Source: Thermovibrio guaymasensis (GTDB taxonomy: Bacteria > Aquificota > Aquificia > Desulfurobacteriales > Desulfurobacteriaceae). From it: a stretch of DNA of 64,000 nt. Position 1 is the first letter of the stretch, and every line of letters begins with the position of its first letter. The DNA lies in contig NZ_RBIE01000001.1 of NCBI RefSeq assembly GCF_003633715.1, forward strand, positions 729,331 to 793,330, written 5' to 3'. A model generated the notes under the pieces. The model was not told the origin of the DNA. It ran no database searches and was given only the letters and a program-made list of their open reading frames with translations. The translations under genes and the position numbers were made by a program. Below are positions 33,475 through 41,715 of the stretch, piece by piece.

Positions 33475-34686
33475 ATGGAGAAAGGAAAACTAGAGGACTT
33501 CTTCTCTCCTGAGGAGATAGGGAACTTACTCAGGAAGTTCTCTTCGCCGATAAATGCCTCTTCAATGGTCTGGAACCAATCGGGAAAGTTGGTTTACTAC
33601 GATTTTGTTACACCTTACTGTAAGGAGATATACTCTGCTGCTCCTAGCAGGTGTGAAGAGGATAGGAGAAAGAGGTTTAAAAGGGCACTGAAGGAGAGGA
33701 AACCTTTCGTCCACAGGTGCTTTGCTCAAAAGATTAACTACTTAATACCTCTCATAGTTAAGGAAAAGGAAAGGGAAGTCTTTATAGGAGTGGCGGGGGG
33801 ATGACTGGGGATGTACGGACTTTCCCGGCGGGAAATAGAGAGGATAAAGGAACTCTCTAAGGAGCTTAACTTAGACTTTAACCACCTCCTGCAGCTTGCA
33901 GAGGAGGACCTAAAGTTTGGGTGTCAAAGGAACCTAACCCCTGCTCCACTAAACGTTAATAAAAAAAAGCTTTTACTATTTCAAAGCAACCTCTTCCTTA
34001 ACGCATTTAAAAGGCACCTTCAAATAAAGAAGGGTAACTTCTCTGCTAAAACGGTGATAATCCTAGAAAAGATTGAGGAAATTATTGGAGGATGCCTCAA
34101 AGAAAAGGAACTTCCGGTAGATGACCCAGAGGTAAAAATAGTGCTGGAAGCTCTAAATGACCTAATTAAATCGGTAGATTTTAGGGTTAACTACATAGTT
34201 CCTAGACAGGTGAAATACCTTGCCTATAGAGACCCTTTAACGAACGTATACAACCGCCACTTCCTAAGGGAAGTTGTTAACAGGCTTTCTTCAAAGAAAG
34301 AAGAGTTTCCCATAGGCATAGTCTTTATTGATATGAACAACTTAAAAAAGGTAAACGACACTCTGGGCCACAAAATGGGGGATTTCTACATACAGAAAAT
34401 GAGTGAAGCCATTGCCTCCTCTGTGAGGCAGTCGGATTACATATTTAGGTTTGGAGGAGACGAGTTTATCGTTTTAGTTCCAAGGTTAAAAGAGAACGCT
34501 TTAGACAAGATAGTAAATAGGATTAGAAAAAACATTGAACAGATAAACACAAAAGAGGAATTAAACCCTCCCCTTTCGGCTTCCATTGGGATAAGTATAT
34601 GGAAGAGCCCGGAAGAGCCCTTCCAGAAAGCCTTGGAACAGGCAGACTTTAAAATGTACGCAGAGAAAGTTAACGACAAACCATAG
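33475..34686 (+). pseudogene. PocR-type sensor plus diguanylate cyclase, interrupted by in-frame TGA (nonsense or possible selenocysteine)
   Basis: Codons 1-109 encode a PocR-like sensory domain (CKEIYSAAPSRCEEDR, FVHRCFAQKINYLIPLIV, FIGVAGG). A TGA at 33802-33804 stops the frame, yet the same frame continues LGMYGLSRREIERIKELSKE into a helical linker and a GGDEF domain with RQSD (inhibitory I-site) and FRFGGDEF. From memory, PocR domains of this type often read GGCG here, so the TGA would stand in a Cys position. Possibilities: sequencing error, nonsense mutation, two separate proteins (the second from the ATG at 33811, with a poor ribosome-binding site), or selenocysteine. A hairpin starts right after the TGA (33805-33828). 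The catalytic domain itself looks intact and should make c-di-GMP. Confidence 0.7.
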
Positions 34687-35011
34687 GTCCTAAGGGTTTA
34701 CCTCCGAGGAGGTGGAAATGGATGTGATAGATTTCCTGACCTCCGTCCCTGTTACAGTTAACTAAAACCCTATAACCGCTCTCGTCAATCCCGAGTTCTT
34801 TAGCAATCCTCTTAATCACTAGGAAAATGTGGCCTATCAGTTCCTTATGCCTTTCTTCCAAATCGTTAACAGTTGGAATGTGCTCTTTCGGAATTACCAG
34901 AATGTGGACTGGAGCTTGAGGATTGATATCGTGAAAAGCCATAACGAGGTCGTCCTCGTAAACTACTTTTGCCGGGAGCTCCCCCTTAACTATCTTACAG
35001 AAGACGCACAT
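34670..35011 (-). CDS. HIT-family (histidine triad) protein, HINT-like
   Basis: A 113-residue HIT protein starting MCVFCKIVKGELPA, with CxxC at the N-terminus and the nucleotide-binding triad HIHFHLLGG near the C-terminus. HINT-type enzymes hydrolyse adenosine phosphoramidates. The last 17 bp overlap the convergent GGDEF gene. Its start overlaps the end of the upstream transpeptidase by 22 bp. Confidence 0.93.
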   Translation of the reverse strand: MCVFCKIVKGELPAKVVYEDDLVMAFHDINPQAPVHILVIPKEHIPTVNDLEERHKELIGHIFLVIKRIAKELGIDESGYRVLVNCNRDGGQEIYHIHFHLLGGKPLGPMVCR

Positions 35012-36252
35012 TTGACACCTCCTTCCTCATTTTTCACTAGTTTAGCAAAGGTTTCAGCAGCAACAGCCCCAATTTCATATCCGGATATGTAGTAAAGCCA
35101 GTTGTTAACAGCAAGGCTTGAAAAGGCTACATTTTTGTTCCCTAAAGAGAAAAAGCCGGTAAACCACTCACACCTCCCCTCAGGATAACTCCTCTCAGTT
35201 AAAGTCCCAGACTTACCTCCAATTACTAACTGGGAATACTTAAACTTAAGCCTCCTAAAGTACTTCCTGTTTGAAACTGTTCCAACCTTAACTGTCAGCA
35301 CCATCATCTCTTTAATTTCTTTGGCAGTTTTTTCTGAGATAACTTTCCTTACGGGCTCAGGTTTAAACTCAAAAACCTTTCCGCTTCTTAGATCAACTAC
35401 CTTGCTAACCAAGGTAGGCTTTAACATCAAACCTTTGTTCACTACAGTTTGAGCTATTAAAGCCTCATGAAAAGGGCTAGTCCTTGTATCTCCAAGACCT
35501 GCTGCAGTAAGGGCAAGTTCATAGTCGTCAAGAGGAGGTCTTAGAATACCCCAAGGGAAGTTGTAGGAAGTGTCGTTAAACCCAAACAGTTTTGCGTACT
35601 TTAGTAGGTTCTCTTTACCGACCAACCTACCTAAGTTCCCAAAGAAAGGATTTGCAGAAGTAGCAAAGGACTGGCTAAATTTCCTCTTTAACTGTAGCCT
35701 ACTGTTAAGCCAGACAGAGGGTGAACAGGAATCACCAACTCCTCCACAGGTTAAAACAGTGTCTGGAGATGCAACTCCAAGGTCAAGGGCTGCAGCTGCC
35801 GTTACGATCTTAAAAGTAGAAGCGGTAGGGAAAGAACGTTTAACTGTAAGGTCGGGATACTCAAGGCTTGAAACCGCAGCAAGAACCTTTCCGGTACTTG
35901 GCTCAATCGCAACAAAGGCTCCGTACTTTACTTTAAACCTCTTAAACTTTTCCTCTAAGGTCCTCTGAAATTCAGGGTTAACAGTAAAAAAGACCTTGTA
36001 ACGTCCGTTTGAGTAAACGTAAGAGGCTCCCTCTAAAGTTGCTTTCTTAAAGAGGGAATACTGAAACATAAAGTCCCTTTTTAAGTCTTTAACAAGTTCA
36101 GGCTCTTTCTCTTCTGTAGGTATAAGTAGACTCTCTTTTAGTTGTTCTTCCCTTAGAGAATCTTCATTGCCAAACGTCTGATTCATCAAAAAGGAGAGGC
36201 CTGAAAGTAGAAACAGTATTAACAGAAGAAGAAAGAGTTTCCTTTTCTTCAA
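34990..36252 (-). CDS. Penicillin-binding protein, transpeptidase domain only
   Basis: A 420-residue protein with one N-terminal membrane helix (KLFLLLLILFLLSGL) and a penicillin-binding transpeptidase domain: STFK with the nucleophile Ser, SAN, and KSGT. It cross-links peptidoglycan in the periplasm. It is short for class B PBPs; the usual N-terminal pedestal is replaced by about 90 residues. SpoVD/FtsI-like or an accessory PBP are both possible. It is divergent from the NurA gene across 61 bp. Confidence 0.88.
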   Translation of the reverse strand: MKKRKLFLLLLILFLLSGLSFLMNQTFGNEDSLREEQLKESLLIPTEEKEPELVKDLKRDFMFQYSLFKKATLEGASYVYSNGRYKVFFTVNPEFQRTLEEKFKRFKVKYGAFVAIEPSTGKVLAAVSSLEYPDLTVKRSFPTASTFKIVTAAAALDLGVASPDTVLTCGGVGDSCSPSVWLNSRLQLKRKFSQSFATSANPFFGNLGRLVGKENLLKYAKLFGFNDTSYNFPWGILRPPLDDYELALTAAGLGDTRTSPFHEALIAQTVVNKGLMLKPTLVSKVVDLRSGKVFEFKPEPVRKVISEKTAKEIKEMMVLTVKVGTVSNRKYFRRLKFKYSQLVIGGKSGTLTERSYPEGRCEWFTGFFSLGNKNVAFSSLAVNNWLYYISGYEIGAVAAETFAKLVKNEEGGVKCASSVR

Positions 36253-36277
36253 CCTTAACCTCCTTGTCCTGTCGCCT

Positions 36278-36283
36278 TATAAT
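36278..36283 (+). promoter_or_regulatory. Candidate -10 box for the nurA operon
   Basis: A TATAAT lies 30 bp before the ATG at 36314 in the divergent gap. GGAAAGGAGAGG gives the ribosome-binding site. No clear -35 is seen. Confidence 0.4.
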
Positions 36284-36313
36284 ATAAACCTCTTAAGGGA
36301 AAGGAGAGGTAAG

Positions 36314-37369
36314 ATGAAAATAAAGAGTTTCTTAATTGAAGTAGCCCTAAAGAAGAGGCATTTAGTTAAAGTTCACCAAGTTCCCGTAAAAGAACTTGAG
36401 GATAGGGTCAGAAAAAGGAAAATCTGGATAGATAAAATCCCTGAAGGGGAACCTATTCATCTACTCTCTGCAGTTGATGGAAGTAGAAATAAAAAGACCT
36501 ACGCCGGCTATGTAGTTTACGCAGTCGGAGGGTGTTCGGTAAGGTTTAAAGAAGGCGTAATGGATGGGGAGGATTACACTGCAGAAATAGATCTATTAAA
36601 GCCGGAAGAGTACTCCGACTCAAGGTTAAGGGTTCTAATGGGCATAGTTGAAGCAAAACAGGCACTCAGGGAAATAGAAAACTCTTCAGAGGTTGTCCTT
36701 TTAGACGGTTCAATAGTAGGGGATTTTCTAAGGCCAGTCGTCTTTAACACTGAAATAAGCGATAGAGGAAAGGAGTGGGCGCTTAACTCCTTTGAAAAGT
36801 TAAAGGAGAAGTTTGATTTAAACAGGATAAACTCAAAAGATTTCTACGGTGAGGCTGAAGGGAGGTTTTCAGGAAGAGAGTTCCCGGTAGTAGTCGGTTT
36901 CCTTGAATATTTGGAGTATCTCTACAGCTACTACAAGCTAACGGAAGAGGGTAAGGGAAAAATAATTTCCGTTTCAAAACGTTCAAATTCCTGGAGCTAC
37001 AAACTTGACCCTATACTTCCAGACATAGCAGTTTTAAACCTTATAAATCTACCTCCGGGATACTCCCAACCTTATAAGTCAGACTTAAAGGATAAGAAGT
37101 TTTCCTTTCCGGGGGAGTTTGAGGAGCTCCTATCTGAAAAGGAATTTACAACTTTCTACTTTAAACTTAAAAGGGGAATCTACAAGTGCGAAACCGATAT
37201 GGATGTTGAAGATGCGCTAAAAATCCTTTCCTACTACGAAGTGGACGGTTACCCATTTCCCTTAAAGGAAGCCCACGTAAGAGTAAAAATAACTAACGAA
37301 GATATTGAGGAAATCGTAAAAATACTTAGGCACAGAGGAATAACTGGGAGGGAAGCCCTTGGAGAGTAA
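36314..37369 (+). CDS. nurA: NurA-domain nuclease
   Basis: A 351-residue protein with a NurA nuclease core: SAVDGS with the metal-binding Asp (about residue 54), VVLLDGSIVGD, SVSKRSN and a C-terminal YPFPLKEAHVRVKIT. NurA is a 5'-3' nuclease that works with the HerA translocase in archaeal and some bacterial end resection. No herA gene is in the window, so the partner is unlinked or absent. Next genes are a methyltransferase (11-bp overlap) and mnmH. Confidence 0.82.
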   Translation: MKIKSFLIEVALKKRHLVKVHQVPVKELEDRVRKRKIWIDKIPEGEPIHLLSAVDGSRNKKTYAGYVVYAVGGCSVRFKEGVMDGEDYTAEIDLLKPEEYSDSRLRVLMGIVEAKQALREIENSSEVVLLDGSIVGDFLRPVVFNTEISDRGKEWALNSFEKLKEKFDLNRINSKDFYGEAEGRFSGREFPVVVGFLEYLEYLYSYYKLTEEGKGKIISVSKRSNSWSYKLDPILPDIAVLNLINLPPGYSQPYKSDLKDKKFSFPGEFEELLSEKEFTTFYFKLKRGIYKCETDMDVEDALKILSYYEVDGYPFPLKEAHVRVKITNEDIEEIVKILRHRGITGREALGE

Positions 37370-38072
37370 CCCGTTTCACGGAGAAAAGGCTTTCAAGTAT
37401 GATCTTTTCTTTAAAACTCCCTATGGAAAGGAAGTAAAAAGGCTTGAGGGAAAGCTCCTAAGAGAAGCATTAGAGGAGTTTAAACAGGGAGAGCTCCTTG
37501 AAGTTGGATGTGGAACCGGTATCTGGATAGAGTACCTGAGGGAATTCGGCTTTAAAGAACCTGTAGGACTTGATATCTCTAAGGATATGCTAAAAGTGGC
37601 AAAGGTTAAGGGGTTGAAAAAACTCGTAATAGGAAGTGCCACTTTCCTACCTTTTAAAGACAACTCCTTTGACGCAGTTTACTTTATGACCAGTTTAGAG
37701 TTTATAGTTGACAGGAAGAGGGCTCTCCTTGAGGCGGCCAGAGTATCAAAGAAGGCTGTTGTAGTTGGCTTTCTCAACTCCTACTCCCTTTTAAACCTAT
37801 CAAGGAAGGTAAAGTCCCTCTTTAGAGAGAGCGTTTACTCAGGCATAAGTTTTCTAACTAGAGAGGAGTTAGAGAGACTTGCCAGATGGGTAGGAGGAAA
37901 GAGTAACTGTGCACTAAAGCTAGAAAGTTTTAAAACAACTCTTAATTTTTCTGTTGACGGTTTTGTAAACCCCAAACTTGAAGAGATACTGGGAGAGAAC
38001 TTACCTTTTGGAGGATTTGGACTAACAAAGTTCAGGGTGATAAAGAGAGATGGAGCTGGTAAGGGAGATTGA
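37359..38072 (+). CDS. Class I SAM-dependent methyltransferase
   Basis: A 237-residue methyltransferase with LLEVGCGTGIWIEYL (SAM site), GLDISKDML and FDAVYFMTSLEFI. It starts with TTG at 37359, GGGAGG upstream, overlapping nurA by 11 bp. It overlaps mnmH by 23 bp. Methylated substrate unknown (UbiE/arsenite-type fold). Position between nurA and mnmH may hint at nucleic acid or selenium chemistry, but there is no direct evidence. Confidence 0.83.
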   Translation: MESNPFHGEKAFKYDLFFKTPYGKEVKRLEGKLLREALEEFKQGELLEVGCGTGIWIEYLREFGFKEPVGLDISKDMLKVAKVKGLKKLVIGSATFLPFKDNSFDAVYFMTSLEFIVDRKRALLEAARVSKKAVVVGFLNSYSLLNLSRKVKSLFRESVYSGISFLTREELERLARWVGGKSNCALKLESFKTTLNFSVDGFVNPKLEEILGENLPFGGFGLTKFRVIKRDGAGKGD

Positions 38073-39090
38073 GTTTGAAGAGGCCTACAGAAAAGGCTTT
38101 GCATTCGTAGACGTTAGGACGAAAGAGGAATTTGAAGAGTTTAGAATTCCGAGAGCCTACAACGTCCCCCTCTTTACGAAGGAAGAGAGGGAAAAAGTTT
38201 CAGAAGTTTACTACAGAAAAGGGGAAAAGGAGGCAAGGCTTTACGCCCTTGAGGTAGTTGGACCTAAACTTCATAGGATAGTTAAGGAAATTAAAGAGAT
38301 AAAGGAAAAGGAGAAGAACGTTGTAGTTTACTGCTGGAGGGGTGGACTAAGGAGCCTTGCAGTTGCAGCTATTTGCAACCTAACAGGAGTTCACGTTTTC
38401 AGATTAAAAGGAGGGTATAGGGCATTTAGAAACTACATCCTAAAAAGAATGGAAGAAATCTTAAAGGATAAAGAAGTTATCGTCCTCTACGGGCCGACCG
38501 GAGTTGGAAAGACTAGACTTTTAAGAGAACTTAAAGGGGAAGGTTATCCCATTATTGACCTTGAGGGACTTGCAGGTCACAGGGGTTCTGTATTTGGAGG
38601 AATAGGTCTAGAACAACCGAGCCAGAAAATGTTTGACTCCCTTATCTGGAAGGAACTTGAAAACTTAAAGGATAGCCCTTTAATAGTCGTTGAAGGAGAG
38701 AGCAGGAAGATAGGAAAACTCTTCATCCCTGAACCCCTCTGGAAGAAGATGAACGAAGGTATCAAAGTACTGCTGGAGCTCCCCTTAGAGGAGAGGGTAA
38801 AGATCTCAATGGAGGACTACGGAGTAAGTAGGTTTCCAAAGGAAGTCTACTTAGAAGCCCTCAAAAGGATAAGGAAACTCCTTGGGGGAGAAAAGTACAA
38901 GGAGATAAAGGAACTAATAGAAAGGAAAAATTACCCTAAAGCAGTAAAAGAGCTCATGGTTAACTACTACGATAAACTCTACAGCCGTTCAATCCCCCAA
39001 ACTCAAATTAAATTAAGATCCAAAAGTTATGGGGAAGGAAAAGAGAAAGTAAAGGAACTCTTAGATAATTACTTATGGAGTTCTGGATAA
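38050..39090 (+). CDS. mnmH: tRNA 2-selenouridine synthase
   Basis: A 346-residue MnmH (SelU/YbbB). The N-terminal rhodanese domain has the catalytic Cys in YCWRGGLRS (about residue 95); the C-terminal P-loop domain has GPTGVGKT (about 147-154) and DLEGLAGHRGSVFG. It geranylates and then selenates 2-thiouridine at the tRNA wobble base, using selenophosphate. This shows that the organism makes selenophosphate (SelD), which matters for the TGA in the PocR-GGDEF gene. It ends 22 bp into the convergent SPOR gene. Confidence 0.94.
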   Translation: MELVREIEFEEAYRKGFAFVDVRTKEEFEEFRIPRAYNVPLFTKEEREKVSEVYYRKGEKEARLYALEVVGPKLHRIVKEIKEIKEKEKNVVVYCWRGGLRSLAVAAICNLTGVHVFRLKGGYRAFRNYILKRMEEILKDKEVIVLYGPTGVGKTRLLRELKGEGYPIIDLEGLAGHRGSVFGGIGLEQPSQKMFDSLIWKELENLKDSPLIVVEGESRKIGKLFIPEPLWKKMNEGIKVLLELPLEERVKISMEDYGVSRFPKEVYLEALKRIRKLLGGEKYKEIKELIERKNYPKAVKELMVNYYDKLYSRSIPQTQIKLRSKSYGEGKEKVKELLDNYLWSSG

Positions 39091-40079
39091 ACCCACCTAT
39101 TTGGTTTATAAGCACACTTCCTTAAAAAAGCATCTTTTACTCTCTCTTTAACTTTTTCTAAACTTTCCTTTGCTTTTTTCTTATCTTCCCAGAAACCTAT
39201 TCTAAGAGTGTAGATATTATTTATTTTTTCAACCCTTACGTCAGGGAAAGAGTAAAAATTTCTCGTAAATTCTATCAGTTTAGTCGGTTTCCTATCACTT
39301 GCAACTTGAATGCAGTAATAGCTTTTATTCTCCTTTAAGGCAGGATTAGCTTTATCTTTTTCCTCCTTATCCTTAAGCTTTCTTTGTAAAGAAGTATCCT
39401 CTTGGAAGAATTCAATATTGGGTAAAAACTTATCTGATTGATCTAATCTGTTATTTGGCTCTGATATATTAAAATCAGAAATATCTTCCTCTTTGTTCTG
39501 CAACTTTTTATTAGATTCTTTAAACTTTGTCTCTTTTGAAGAATCAACATGGTATACAATTGTTACTGGTGAATTTTCTTTAAAGAAAACCTCCTTTATT
39601 CCTACAATGGAAGATATGAGAAAGGAGGTAAATAAACCAATTCCCAATAAGGAAACTTTTTTAATTTTCCTATCTATATTAGCCCTCTTGTATAAGGATA
39701 AAAGTTCTTCCCTCACTTCTTTATCTTGAGTGTAGTTCATAAAATCACTCGGAATCGATATAACTCTCTTTAACAAATAATTCCCAATTAAGAAACTTAA
39801 AAAATCTTCTTGATCTTCCGTTAGATTAACAAAACTACAATGTAATACCTTATCCCCTTTATCCTCACACTGAAGAGTAATATTTTCAATTACGATTTCA
39901 TTATAGCCATCGTACGGAAAAACAAGACTTCCCTTTAAATTTCCTTCTTTTGCTAAATTCAAGAGTAAATCTGATCTTTCAACAATTACTCCTTTTTTTC
40001 CTAACTTTAGAATTTTTATTCGCTCTTCTCCTACTTGTAAGTAGGAAGGAATAGGAAAAAATCGCTCTTTTTCCCCCAT
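39069..40079 (-). CDS. PilZ-like / transmembrane / SPOR-domain protein, AT-rich
   Basis: A 336-residue protein of three parts. Residues 1-125 resemble the PilZ-type domain of Alg44 (GSLVFPYDGY, CSFVNLTEDQEDFLSFLIGN), although the canonical c-di-GMP residues are not obvious. One membrane helix (about 148-168, LGIGLFTSFLISSIVGI) and a low-complexity charged stretch follow. The C-terminal 70 residues (YYCIQVASDRKPTKL, YTLRIGFWEDKKKAKESL) look like a SPOR peptidoglycan-binding domain. I start at the ATG at 40079 with GTGGAG upstream; a GTG at 40091 is possible. The gene is visibly more AT-rich than all neighbours and contains no GAGCTC, suggesting later acquisition or weak selection. Confidence 0.62.
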   Translation of the reverse strand: MGEKERFFPIPSYLQVGEERIKILKLGKKGVIVERSDLLLNLAKEGNLKGSLVFPYDGYNEIVIENITLQCEDKGDKVLHCSFVNLTEDQEDFLSFLIGNYLLKRVISIPSDFMNYTQDKEVREELLSLYKRANIDRKIKKVSLLGIGLFTSFLISSIVGIKEVFFKENSPVTIVYHVDSSKETKFKESNKKLQNKEEDISDFNISEPNNRLDQSDKFLPNIEFFQEDTSLQRKLKDKEEKDKANPALKENKSYYCIQVASDRKPTKLIEFTRNFYSFPDVRVEKINNIYTLRIGFWEDKKKAKESLEKVKERVKDAFLRKCAYKPNRWVYPELHK

Positions 40080-40189
40080 GGTAATCTCCACTTGTATAGT
40101 GTAGATTTTTTATTTTACTAGAAATTTATTTGAGCATTCTACATTTTATATAGTATATAAATTATGAAAACACAACACTGGAGGGAGAG
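40080..40189. other. AT-rich divergent intergenic region
   Basis: The 110 bp between the SPOR gene and amrS contain TGTAGA near the left end and TCTACA about 35 bp further on, a short inverted pair, and TATA-rich stretches (ATATAGTATATAAATT) that could serve as -10 boxes for amrS. No clear full promoter is seen. Confidence 0.35.
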
Positions 40190-41197
40190 ATGCCTACATT
40201 AACTGCAAAGTACTGGGAACCTCTTGAGGGGGGCAAAGTAAAGTGCACTTTATGTCCAAGAGAGTGCACCATACCCCCTAGAGGAAAGGGCTTCTGTCTA
40301 GTAAGGCAGAACAAAGATAGAAAGCTTGTAACAACAGTCTACTCTGAAATTACATCGGCAAACTACGACCCCGTTGAGAAAAAACCCCTCTACCACTTCC
40401 ATCCCGGAAGGGTTATCTTCTCAATCGGGACAAACGGCTGCAACCTAGACTGTAAGTCCTGTCAAAACTGGGAAATAGCCAGACAGGATACTCCCCACAT
40501 CAGACAGGTCTTTACTCCCGAAATGGCAGTAGAGTACGCAGGAAAGTACGACTCGGTAGGTATAGCTTACACGTACAATGACCCAATTATATGGTTTGAG
40601 TTTGTAAAGGACACTGCAGAAAAAGTTAAAGAGGCAGGACTAAAGAACGTTATGGTAACTAACGGAAACATCAACATTGACGCTTTGAGGGAGCTCCTAC
40701 CCCTGATAGATGCTTTTAACGTTGACCTTAAGGGAATGGATAGAGAGTACTACCTCAAGTTCTCTTCCTTCCCGAACCCGAACGTTTGGAAAGTCTGTGA
40801 AGAGATAAAGAAGGCGGGAAAACACCTTGAGCTAACGAAACTCATAGTTCCAGGATTTGACGAATTCACTCCAGAGTACTTTGAGAGGTTTGCAAAGTGG
40901 GTTGCTGAGAACCTGGGAAGAGAAGTTCCTATGCACTACTCAAGGTTCTTCCCAGCCTACAAACTCCTCAACACTCCCCCAACCCCAGTTGAAGTTATAG
41001 ATATGGCCTATGATGTTAGTAAGGAGTACCTCTACTACGTTTACGTCGGAAACGTAATTGAACCGGAAAGGGAATCAACCTACTGTCCGAAGTGTGGAAC
41101 TCTCTTAGTCAGAAGAGTTGGATATAACACAGAGGTCCTCTTCACTCCAGACGGCAAGTGTCCAGAGTGTGGAAGGCCCGTAGACTTCGTCTTTTAA
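40190..41197 (+). CDS. amrS: AmmeMemoRadiSam-system radical SAM enzyme (AmrS)
   Basis: A 335-residue radical SAM protein of the pyruvate formate-lyase-activase-like group. The N-terminus has CTLCPRECTIPPRGKGFC, the radical SAM motif is CNLDCKSC with QNWEIAR, and the C-terminus has two CxxC pairs (CPKCG, CPECG). AmrS usually accompanies AMMECR1 and MEMO proteins in a conserved but biochemically unclear system. Neither partner is adjacent here. SD GGAGGGAG precedes the ATG. Confidence 0.9.
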   Translation: MPTLTAKYWEPLEGGKVKCTLCPRECTIPPRGKGFCLVRQNKDRKLVTTVYSEITSANYDPVEKKPLYHFHPGRVIFSIGTNGCNLDCKSCQNWEIARQDTPHIRQVFTPEMAVEYAGKYDSVGIAYTYNDPIIWFEFVKDTAEKVKEAGLKNVMVTNGNINIDALRELLPLIDAFNVDLKGMDREYYLKFSSFPNPNVWKVCEEIKKAGKHLELTKLIVPGFDEFTPEYFERFAKWVAENLGREVPMHYSRFFPAYKLLNTPPTPVEVIDMAYDVSKEYLYYVYVGNVIEPERESTYCPKCGTLLVRRVGYNTEVLFTPDGKCPECGRPVDFVF

Positions 41198-41238
41198 AAT
41201 GTTAAACTGAAGGAAGAACCGAAATTGTGAGGAGAGAG

Positions 41239-41697
41239 ATGAGGATATTTAGCCCGGCTTTTGGAAATGGAGAGTACATACCAATTAAGTATACATGCGA
41301 CGGAGACGACATATCACCTCCCCTCCTGTTCCTTGACCCTCCGGAAGAGACCCAAAGCTTTGCAGTTTTAGTTGACGACCCGGACGCTCCGGTAGGCGTA
41401 TTTACCCACTGGATCATCTACGACATACCTGGAAACTTTGAGGGACTTCCAGAGGACGTCCCTCCAGCCCCAGAACTTGAGTATGGAATAAAACAGGGGA
41501 TTAACGACTTTAACAGAATAGGCTACGGAGGTCCGTGTCCTCCGCCGGGAAGGCCCCACAGGTACTTCTTCATCCTCTTTGCCCTTGACATTCCCTCAAC
41601 CGGATTGCCTCCTGGAGCTAGAAAGGAGGAGTTTCTAAGGGCAATTGACGGTCACGTCTTAGCTCAGGACGAACTTGTTGGACTTTACGGTAGATAG
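41239..41697 (+). CDS. PEBP-family (YbhB/YbcL-like) protein
   Basis: A 152-residue phosphatidylethanolamine-binding-protein fold: FGNGEYIPIKYTCDGDDISP, VDDPDAPVGVFTHWI, GGPCPPPGRPHRYFF. The DPDAP and GPCPPxGRPHRY motifs line the anion pocket. The cellular role in bacteria is uncertain. The ATG at 41239 has GAGGAG close upstream; a GTG at 41227 is possible. Confidence 0.9.
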   Translation: MRIFSPAFGNGEYIPIKYTCDGDDISPPLLFLDPPEETQSFAVLVDDPDAPVGVFTHWIIYDIPGNFEGLPEDVPPAPELEYGIKQGINDFNRIGYGGPCPPPGRPHRYFFILFALDIPSTGLPPGARKEEFLRAIDGHVLAQDELVGLYGR

Positions 41698-41715
41698 GGT
41701 TTAAATTTCCTGCTT

